NCBI GenBank assembly: GCA_016190895.1
Contig: JACPPR010000002.1
Span: 1-35,705 of the forward strand
Direction: 5' to 3'
DNA length: 35,705 nucleotides
DNA from: Chloroflexota bacterium
GTDB lineage: Bacteria > Chloroflexota > Dehalococcoidia > Dehalococcoidales > UBA2162
Position numbers and translations under genes: made by a program. Position 1 is the stretch's first letter. Every line of letters begins with the position of its first letter. Positions 30,691 through 35,705 of the stretch are shown here, in pieces. The notes under the pieces were generated by a model, which saw nothing but the letters and a program-made list of their open reading frames with translations, had not been told where the DNA came from and did no database searches.

Positions 30691-31698
30691 CTAAGCACAT
30701 CGCCGCGCGATAACTACGCTGCTGCCATCGGGGAGACCCGTCCGGCGCACATCCTCGAAGCCGGCATCGGTCAGCCAGCGCCGGTATTCCGACTCAGTGT
30801 AAGACTGCCCACCATCGTAGATATTCAAAAACAGAAGGTTTCCCGTCACGGCTGGCCTCGGCGCCAGACGCGAGTCATCGAGAACCTGTGCTACCAGGTA
30901 AACGACTCCTCCCGGCCGTACACATTGAGCTAGATGCGCCAGCGCCCGGGCGTTTTCTTCTGCCCCTAATACCTGAGTGACGAATCGCATGACCGCCACA
31001 TCGTATGAGCCGACGAGTGGTTCGGCAAGGATGTCCGCTGTCTTGACCCGCACCCGGCTGTCGGCCCCGGCCTCGTCAATAATACTCTGAGTAATTGGGG
31101 TAACGTTAGGCAAGTCGACAACCGTCACAGCAAGCTGGGGACACACTTCCGTAATGGCAAGAGCAAGCCCGCCGGAGCCGCCGCCTACATCCAGCAAGGT
31201 TTGATAAACGGAGAAGTCATAAGCTGCGGCCAGAGCTCGGCCGGCCGTCTTTGCGCCGGGCAGCAAGCCACGTATGACATTGTTGAGCCGCTCCTGCGGC
31301 ATCGCCGCGAAGTCCATTTTGCCCTGCGCCTGTCCCGTCCGCACTGATTCAGCAGTCTTAGACATAGCCTCTAGCATCTCCCCCCAAATCCGTTGAGCAG
31401 CGCCCATATAGCCAGGTTCGCCCTTGACGAGGAAACGCTGCGCCTCCGGTGAGTTAGAGAACTTCCCATCTTTAACCTCAAGCAGTCCGAGAAAGACAAG
31501 AACGTAGAGCAGCAATCCGAGCTTACCCGCATCGACTCTAGCCGCCTTTGCCAGTTGATGGGCGCTCATCGGTCCGTCGCGTAGCGGGGTGAACAGGTCG
31601 AGTTCCATAGCTGCTTTCAGGGCGAATATCTTGCTCATTCCAGCCGAGATATCGGTGATAATCGCAGGGCGGACATTGTCCTCTGGAGTGGTGGTCAT
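30691..31698 (-). CDS. SAM-dependent O-methyltransferase (plant-COMT/ACNMT-like fold)
   Basis: 335 aa. The N-terminal dimerisation winged helix (AMELDLFTPLRDGPMSAHQLAKAA, GLLLYVLVFLGLLEVKDG) is followed by the SAM-binding motif I LLDVGGGSGGLALAI (about 165), motif II VTVVDLPNVTPI, and CVRPGGVVYLVAQVLDD with LNIYDGGQSYTESEYRRWL. It matches the methyltransferase_2 family, which modifies hydroxylated small molecules. ATG 31698 has GGAGAAG 5 nt upstream; GTG 31704 overlaps that site and is rejected. Its promoter has a palindrome over the -10 box, so it is probably regulated. The substrate is unknown. Confidence 0.86.
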   Translation of the reverse strand: MTTTPEDNVRPAIITDISAGMSKIFALKAAMELDLFTPLRDGPMSAHQLAKAARVDAGKLGLLLYVLVFLGLLEVKDGKFSNSPEAQRFLVKGEPGYMGAAQRIWGEMLEAMSKTAESVRTGQAQGKMDFAAMPQERLNNVIRGLLPGAKTAGRALAAAYDFSVYQTLLDVGGGSGGLALAITEVCPQLAVTVVDLPNVTPITQSIIDEAGADSRVRVKTADILAEPLVGSYDVAVMRFVTQVLGAEENARALAHLAQCVRPGGVVYLVAQVLDDSRLAPRPAVTGNLLFLNIYDGGQSYTESEYRRWLTDAGFEDVRRTGLPDGSSVVIARRCA

Positions 31699-31761
31699 AA
31701 GCACTTCTCCTTTATCGCCAACGCAAAATAGTAACCTGGTGATAAGACGGTTAGCAGATGG

Positions 31762-31795
31762 GCTAGATTCTAGCTGTTGTGTACTTGGTTGTCAA
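31762..31795 (-). promoter_or_regulatory. O-methyltransferase promoter with palindrome over the -10 box
   Basis: Minus strand: TTGACA (31790-31795), a 17-nt spacer and TAGAAT (31767-31772). The -10 box is embedded in GCTAGATTCTAGC (31762-31774), a perfect 6-bp dyad with a one-base centre, a likely repressor site. Confidence 0.55.
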
Positions 31796-31808
31796 TTTGG
31801 CAGCAAAA

Positions 31809-31862
31809 CCAGTCCTCGTCAAGGCGATGGTGGACTCGACCAAGAAATTCAGCGTGGACTAG
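31809..31862 (+). pseudogene. Remnant of a second URO-D gene (last 18 codons)
   Basis: Reads PVLVKAMVDSTKKFSVD then TAG, against PVLVKAMCDSTKKFSVD then TAG at 30543-30596. Nucleotides differ at only a few positions. Nothing upstream matches the rest of the gene, so only a 54-bp tail survives. It is either a deletion remnant of a tandem paralogue or a short duplication. Confidence 0.7.
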
Positions 31863-31870
31863 CTCTGTTT

Positions 31871-31906
31871 CATCTCCTCTCCCCCTTGCGGGAGAGGACT
31901 AAGGGG
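31871..31906. repeat. Family A repeat, degenerate left half
   Basis: CATCTCCTCTCCCCCTTGCG, GGAGAGGACTAAGGGGAA. The same left half as at 12353, here directly before a strong hairpin. Confidence 0.5.
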
Positions 31907-31909
31907 AAA

Positions 31910-31945
31910 CAAAGAGAGAGGGGGCGAAAGCCCCCTCTCTCTTTG
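31910..31945 (-). terminator. 16-bp perfect hairpin with GAAA tetraloop
   Basis: CAAAGAGAGAGGGGGC, loop GAAA, GCCCCCTCTCTCTTTG on the plus strand. It lies 43 bp past the stop of the minus-strand 107-aa gene, for which it would act as terminator, and downstream of the URO-D remnant on the plus strand. Confidence 0.6.
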
Positions 31946-31987
31946 CCAACGTCTGGTAAGCCGGCTTGATGAACAGTTACGTAGTGC

Positions 31988-32311
31988 CTATTTCGCCTCT
32001 GCCTTCGCGGCGAGCGGCTGGGCTTCCGGCTCATAAAAGGCGGGCGGACCCAGTTGCTCGAAACTGATATTGTTGAAAATCCTTTTACCATCTACATCGA
32101 GGACTCTAAATTCGTCGGTCTGCCTATGGTCTTCGAGCACGTGTTCAAAGTGCGGTGTATAGCTGGCTTTCACTGACTCCAGGGGTATTTCATACGCCAT
32201 GAACTTTCCGTAGGCCGCCAGCTTGCACGCTAACTCCGGATGTTTGACCGAATCGAATTTTGACAGGATTAGCACCGGACCTGCGTTAGTATAGATAAGA
32301 AATGATTTCAT
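31988..32311 (-). CDS. Unknown small protein (107 aa)
   Basis: A soluble-looking protein starting MKSFLIYTNAGPVLILSKFD and ending in an Ala/Lys-rich tail (PLAAKAEAK). HVLEDHRQTDEFRVLDVDGK and IFNNISFEQLGPP lie in the second half. No family is recognised. AAAGGAGGG lies upstream of the ATG. A 19-bp motif shared with the region upstream of the DUF2769 gene lies 70-88 bp upstream, which suggests a common regulator. Confidence 0.7.
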   Translation of the reverse strand: MKSFLIYTNAGPVLILSKFDSVKHPELACKLAAYGKFMAYEIPLESVKASYTPHFEHVLEDHRQTDEFRVLDVDGKRIFNNISFEQLGPPAFYEPEAQPLAAKAEAK

Positions 32312-32380
32312 AAGCCCTCCTTTCAGATTTTGATGTTGTACCCTTTAACCTATGTTATCTCAGGAGTTCTTACGAACTGA

Positions 32381-32399
32381 ATACGTATGTCTACCTAAT
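32381..32399. promoter_or_regulatory. 19-bp conserved upstream motif (copy 2)
   Basis: GAATACGTATGTCTACCTA differs at one position from 22312-22330. A small AGTTCTTACGAACT hairpin adjoins it at 32366-32379. Both copies are followed, toward their gene, by a TCTCAGG sequence. Confidence 0.45.
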
Positions 32400-32441
32400 T
32401 TGAACACTAGCGACTATTGCATGAGGGCGTTTAACAACGGC

Positions 32442-32552
32442 CGTCATTGCGAGGGCACATTCCCCTTCACTACGTTCAGGGTCAGTGTAAACTCCGTCCG
32501 AAGCATCCGTCTCCAGCTTCACGGATTGCTTCGCTACGCTCGCAATGACGGC
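32442..32552. repeat. Dispersed palindromic repeat, family B
   Basis: CGTCATTGCGAGGG at the left and GCTACGCTCGCAATGACG at the right form inverted ends of a roughly 110-bp element. The middle includes CCCTTCACTACGTTCAGGG. Apart from the 19-bp motif and the promoter described separately, 32312-32689 shows no gene. Confidence 0.65.
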
Positions 32553-32620
32553 ACTCCCTGCTGTTGCCACAGTTTAAACACCTTCTAATATCTGTTACTA
32601 AACACACTCTTCCATTCCCC

Positions 32621-32651
32621 TTGACACCGCCCCCTCCCCGACTAATATAGT
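32621..32651 (+). promoter_or_regulatory. Promoter of the PPOX-like gene
   Basis: TTGACA (32621-32626) is followed by TAATAT (32643-32648, 16-nt spacer), overlapping TATAGT (32646-32651, 19-nt spacer). It lies about 40 bp before the start. Confidence 0.45.
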
Positions 32652-32689
32652 GAAAGCATAAATATACTAAGAATCAGGGAGGCATGAAG

Positions 32690-33309
32690 ATGGCAAGCAC
32701 AACACAGCACAGCCAGGCGGAGATTCTGGAGATGATGGAGGGCGTGCCGGTAGCGGTGGTGGCCACAAAAGCCGGGGATACGCTCCGAAACCGAATGATG
32801 CACTACGCCGCCGATGAGAACCTTAACGTTTATGCGGCAACGATGAAGGGCGACCCAAAGACGATTCAACTGACCAACCAGCCTTCGATTTCCCTGCTCA
32901 TCCACTCGCCGGGGGCAGACATCAATGGCTCGAAAGAGGTGGAAATCACCGGCAAAGCCGTTTTTTCGTGCGCGACCAGCAGGAAAGGGAGCGCGCCCTG
33001 CAGATGACCGCCAAAAGGTCGCCCGTGGTCAAGTATCTCACGGAGAGCGGCAACGGCGGCCTGCTCGATTGCATCAAGGTGGTGCTGCCAGAAGTGGTCA
33101 AATACCGCATTTTTGCCGAGATAGTGCAGGGCAAGCCGCCCACGGTCATCGAGTTCCCCCAGAACCGGCAGGCGGTCAGCGACTGGAAACTGGTCAAAAT
33201 GAAGCTGAGAAACTGGCGGATGGCAATCCGCATCCCCTTCTTCACCGCCAAACGCCCTGACGGTAACCGTTCATCTGGCGACCGGACTGTTGCTCACTCT
33301 TGCCTCTAG
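32690..33309 (+). pseudogene. PPOX-family flavoprotein gene with a frameshift
   Basis: Starts at ATG 32690 (AGGGAGG 7 nt upstream). Frame 1 gives AEILEMMEGVPVAVVATKAGD, LNVYAATMKGDPKTIQL, INGSKEVEITGKAVF and then loses similarity at a run of six T (32961-32966). Frame 2 continues FVRDQQERERALQMTAKRSP, YRIFAEIVQGKPPTVIEFPQN. One extra T (seven) would join the two frames into one PPOX-type split-barrel protein of about 200 aa. The break may be a true mutation or a homopolymer sequencing error. The N-terminal half resembles other F420/FMN split-barrel proteins. Confidence 0.72.
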
Positions 33310-33448
33310 CTGGGAAGCCCTCGGCGCTCAGGGACTGGTCTATGTGGCCATTCTCGGTTTGGTCTTCATCGGCTGCACCATCTGGATGTACCGCTACGTT
33401 GAGCACCAGAAGAATGTCTTCCACGGACTGAAGCAGGCGGTGGGGTAA
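33240..33448 (+). pseudogene. Two-helix membrane protein fragment in a third frame
   Basis: The frame ending at TAA 33446-33448 encodes NALTVTVHLATGLLLTLASSWEALG, then GLVYVAILGLVFIGCTIWMYRYVEH and QKNVFHGLKQAVG. It contains two plausible membrane helices but no ATG, GTG or TTG start before them. It may be the 5'-truncated remains of a separate gene, or the end of the PPOX-like protein after a second frameshift. Left edge approximate. Confidence 0.4.
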
Positions 33449-33462
33449 GACGACTTGTTCGG

Positions 33463-33579
33463 TCATGTCATTCTGGAGTCCTGATTTTATCGGGACGAAG
33501 AATCTCAGGGTGGGGTAATTTTCCCCGCCACCCAGATTGCTTCGCCTTCCGCCGCGGCGGAATGGTCTCGCAATGACAG
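33463..33579. repeat. Dispersed palindromic repeat, family B
   Basis: TGTCATTCTGGAGTCC at the left, CTCGCAATGACA at the right, GGCGGAATGG inside and a TCCTGATTTTATCGGGA hairpin. It lies between the degenerate gene and the MFS gene. Confidence 0.65.
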
Positions 33580-33596
33580 TTGGGTCTGAGTTTGCT

Positions 33597-34772
33597 TCAT
33601 CTACGGCGCATTGCCGAGCCAAAAATAAGGCTGATAATAACGAGGCTAACGCCGACTATACCGAAGGCCGTCCGGTAAGAGTAGACGCCGATTAAGGCTC
33701 CGCTCACCATAGGGCCGCTTGAGTGACCGATATCCATAATGCTGGAAAGGATACCCATAGCTCCTCCTCGACCTTGCGCTCGCGAAAGGTCGGCGACCAG
33801 CGCCGAGGTTGAAGCCGTCACAGTAGCCAAGCCCAGACCGAATATGGCGATAAGCGCCATAATAACCACATAATTGGTCAAAATGAGCATGGTGGCAGTT
33901 GTGACGCCCCCCAGCGCCAGCCCGATAACAATCATCGGTACTCGCCCGTAGCGGTCAGAAAGGCGTCCCATTACCGGCTTGGTTAAGGCAGCCGTCAGTA
34001 TCTGAGCGGTAAAAAGCAAACCAATCTTCCAGGCTGGGTAGCCGAGCTTCTCATTCAAGTAAATTGGTAAGAACGTTTCCAGACATCCAAAAGCGAAGTA
34101 TTGCGCCGCCTCGATTCCGCTCGTAGCTAAAATACCGGGATGGCGCAAGACGAAGGCTATCTCCTGACTGTATTTGCCGCGCTGCTGCCTGAAGACGTCC
34201 CTGATTGGCGCGGTCGTTGCCGTAGTCATAGGCAGCCTGATGGCGGCGGCCAGTGCCAGCGCCCCGGCAAAACCATCAGCCAGATAGACCCAGCGGAAGT
34301 CCTCGCCGAAGATGAGGAGTCCGCCGACAAAAGGAGCCAGGAAACGTCCCACCATAGTTGCCGAAGAGTACCACCCCATCTTCTCCCCGCGCCCCTTCTC
34401 GAAAGTATCAGCGACGGCAGCCATAGCCACCGGACCCAGGATGGCCGTAGCCAACCCGTGATAGATGCGCACCAGAACCAATTGCCAGGGAGCGGTAATC
34501 AAGAGGTACAAAAAGGGCGCCGTGGCAAAGACAATCGCCGCCATCAGTATCACCCGCCGTCGCCCGATAATATCCGAAAGAATGCCCGCGGGCAGACTGA
34601 CCACGATACCGACTACCGTAGAAGCCGCCGCAATAAAGCCGACTGTCGAGACCGGCACTCCTAAGGAACGGATGAATAACGGCAGCGCCGGGTTCTTCGA
34701 CATCGTCGAACTGAAGATAGCCAGGCCACCGGTGATGCACAGGAGCAGGAAAGGAGAAAATCTTTTCTTCAT
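33597..34772 (-). CDS. Major facilitator superfamily transporter (drug/H+ antiporter-like)
   Basis: 391 aa with about 12 membrane helices. MFS motif A appears as GILSDIIGRRRVIL in the first half and GRLSDRYGRVPMIV in the second. LVRIYHGLATAILGPVAMAAVAD (motif B/C-like, helices 4-5) fits the DHA1-type efflux branch. ATG 34772 gives a normal short N-terminus (MKKRFSPFLLLCITGG); a start at 34808 adds 12 residues without support. It is divergent from an AhpD-like gene across a region with a strong promoter and palindrome, so the two may share regulation. The substrate is unknown. Confidence 0.82.
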   Translation of the reverse strand: MKKRFSPFLLLCITGGLAIFSSTMSKNPALPLFIRSLGVPVSTVGFIAAASTVVGIVVSLPAGILSDIIGRRRVILMAAIVFATAPFLYLLITAPWQLVLVRIYHGLATAILGPVAMAAVADTFEKGRGEKMGWYSSATMVGRFLAPFVGGLLIFGEDFRWVYLADGFAGALALAAAIRLPMTTATTAPIRDVFRQQRGKYSQEIAFVLRHPGILATSGIEAAQYFAFGCLETFLPIYLNEKLGYPAWKIGLLFTAQILTAALTKPVMGRLSDRYGRVPMIVIGLALGGVTTATMLILTNYVVIMALIAIFGLGLATVTASTSALVADLSRAQGRGGAMGILSSIMDIGHSSGPMVSGALIGVYSYRTAFGIVGVSLVIISLIFGSAMRRR

Positions 34773-34789
34773 CGAGTTGCGCCTACGTA

Positions 34790-34835
34790 TTGACAGGTAT
34801 TCTAGCATAAGCCTATAATTGTAGCAACTGCTACA
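34790..34835 (+). promoter_or_regulatory. Strong promoter followed by a palindromic operator
   Basis: TTGACA (34790-34795), an 18-nt spacer and TATAAT (34814-34819), consensus in both boxes. Directly downstream is TGTAGCA-AC-TGCTACA (34820-34835), a perfect 7-bp dyad across the expected transcription start. Such a site suits a repressor (for example TetR, MarR or ArsR type); no regulator gene is adjacent. Confidence 0.72.
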
Positions 34836-34870
34836 TTCTGCTTGTAATAATTATTACTCAGGAGGTATTT

Positions 34871-35209
34871 ATGGAAAACCAGATAGAATATTACACGGAG
34901 ACCGGGAAGTACCGTGATAGGTTTGACCAGGCGCTGCCGGCAATGTCCGCCTACACTGCTTTCCGTCAAGGCGTCTATAAAGATGGAGCGCTCAGCTTGA
35001 AAACAAAGCGGCTCATCGCCCTGGCCTGCGGCTTGCAGGCAGGCTGCACCCGCTGCGTCCAGGGGCAGATAAGAGACGCCGTCGCCGCCGGCGCCACCAA
35101 AGACGAGGTAATGGAAGCTGTTTCGGTAGCTGTCGTCATGGGCGGGACTGCCGTCAGCGCTGAAACCTGGCGGGTGGTTAAAGTCCTGGAGGAAATTGGT
35201 AAGTGGTAG
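34871..35209 (+). CDS. AhpD/carboxymuconolactone decarboxylase-like protein 2
   Basis: A 112-aa CMD-fold protein. The catalytic pair is C59-x2-C62 in LACGLQAGCTRCVQGQ, followed by RDAVAAGATKDEVMEAVSVAVVMGG, which is the family core. A downstream His in the usual C-x-x-C-x3-H position is absent (C62-V-Q-G-Q), so peroxidase activity is less certain. AGGAGG lies upstream of the ATG. The operator-like palindrome between promoter and start suggests inducible expression, perhaps together with the divergent exporter. Confidence 0.87.
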   Translation: MENQIEYYTETGKYRDRFDQALPAMSAYTAFRQGVYKDGALSLKTKRLIALACGLQAGCTRCVQGQIRDAVAAGATKDEVMEAVSVAVVMGGTAVSAETWRVVKVLEEIGKW

Positions 35210-35214
35210 ACAAT

Positions 35215-35314
35215 GTGTCATTACGAGGAATCCCAATGAAATCGGGATGACGTGGTAATCCAGATAAATCTTAGAGATTGCCACGCCCCGATAAAATCGG
35301 GGCTCGCAATGACA
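35215..35314. repeat. Dispersed palindromic repeat, family B (100 bp, near-perfect ends)
   Basis: The ends GTGTCATTACGAG and CTCGCAATGACAC are 13-bp inverted repeats with one mismatch. Inside are TCCCAATGAAATCGGGA, the pair TGGTAATC/GATTGCCA and the hairpin CCCCGATAAAATCGGGG. It has the form of a small mobile palindrome. Confidence 0.65.
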
Positions 35315-35340
35315 CTTGAAAATAAGGGGAGGGAAAGACT

Positions 35341-35705
35341 ATGAAATGGGTTACTCGCTCACATGTGCATGTCGACCGCGTTGCCTGCCCCTGGCTGATT
35401 CAGCGCTTTGTGGATAACCAGGCTGAGTTTCTCTTCGCACCAGCCAGCGAAGTGATGAACGTAGCCAAGCGCGAAGGGGCGATTCCTTTTGACATCGGAG
35501 GGCAGGCGGAGCTAGACCACCACGAAGGCAGATGCTCTTTTGAGTCTATTATCAAGAAGTATGACTTAAAGGACAAGGCTCTGCTACGCCTGGCTGAAAT
35601 TGTCCATGCCGCTGATGTGGCACAAGATATCGATAAGGACCCGCTCGGCCGCGGGCTGGATGCGATTGCCGTCGGCTCCGGCCTGTTGCACCCGGACGAT
35701 GAAGA
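35341..35705 (+). CDS. ChrB-domain (chromate resistance) protein, 5' part
   Basis: An open frame from ATG 35341 (GGGAGGG upstream) to the right edge, about 121 residues. KWVTRSHVHVDRVACPWLIQRF, NQAEFLFAPASEVMNVAKREGAIPFD, LDHHEGRCSFESIIKKYDL and LRLAEIVHAADV are the signature of the ChrB C-terminal domain (Chrome_Resist). In chromate operons ChrB acts as a regulator or reductase-like partner; stand-alone copies like this are common and of unclear function. The 3' end is outside the window. Confidence 0.85.
   Translation, partial: MKWVTRSHVHVDRVACPWLIQRFVDNQAEFLFAPASEVMNVAKREGAIPFDIGGQAELDHHEGRCSFESIIKKYDLKDKALLRLAEIVHAADVAQDIDKDPLGRGLDAIAVGSGLLHPDDE

Noticed and set aside
1-35705. tRNA, rRNA, tRNA-Sec (selC) or other selenocysteine machinery.
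   Set aside because: No cloverleaf, SelA, SelB or SelD sequence was seen in the window; they would have to be elsewhere in the genome.

Overview
The window looks like a chromosomal segment of an anaerobic or subsurface bacterium, probably Chloroflexota (Dehalococcoidia-like). This placement is an inference. It rests on a LexA box of the Gram-positive type, QueG/reductive-dehalogenase-like Fe-S proteins, URO-D-type methyltransferases, a DUF2769 protein and many dispersed palindromic intergenic repeats. No rRNA, tRNA, CRISPR array or complete insertion sequence was seen.

Left part (1-20.3 kb, mostly housekeeping): the 3' end of a comEA-like helix-hairpin-helix gene, comEC, and dinB (DNA polymerase IV) 5 bp behind it; ilvE (branched-chain aminotransferase); a PlsY-like membrane protein with altered motifs; lexA on the minus strand with a candidate SOS box; rpsT; a bifunctional relA/spoT with a clear promoter; a cupin with no normal start codon; transketolase; a 59-aa ORF coupled to an MgtC-like gene; a radical SAM protein; a secreted subtilisin; an unknown protein with four degenerate copies of a His-rich motif; an MFS transporter; a class V aminotransferase; and an EamA transporter.

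Middle part (20.3-29 kb, the most interesting): a long minus-strand run of redox genes. In transcription order from a divergent promoter region shared with a MerR-type regulator (28521-28973) it reads: AhpD-like protein, deiodinase-like protein, PPOX-type flavoprotein, QueG/RdhA-like double [4Fe-4S] protein, Isf-like iron-sulfur flavoprotein, and two GrdB/PrdB-like proteins. Further down are a 58-aa membrane protein, a DUF2769 Cys-rich protein, a cytochrome P460-like lipoprotein and an FMN-dependent hydroxyacid dehydrogenase-like protein. Three genes (the deiodinase-like one and both GrdB-like ones) are each interrupted by one in-frame TGA exactly where selenocysteine is expected. Each TGA is followed by a 7-bp, 3-nt-loop hairpin whose loop begins G-U, at 18-21 nt, which fits a bacterial SECIS element. 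I therefore read them as three selenoproteins and the locus as a MerR-controlled selenoprotein redox operon.

Right part (29-35.7 kb): a URO-D family methyltransferase with its own promoter and terminator, a decayed 54-bp copy of its 3' end 1.2 kb away, an O-methyltransferase, a small unknown protein, a frameshifted PPOX gene followed by a two-TM fragment, an MFS transporter divergent from a second AhpD-like gene with a strong promoter and palindromic operator, and the 5' part of a ChrB-domain protein.

Intergenic spaces are filled by at least four families of palindromic repeats plus one 106-bp MITE-like element nested in one of them. Repeat ends have been recruited as ribosome-binding context for one small gene and produce a spurious N-terminal extension upstream of ilvE.
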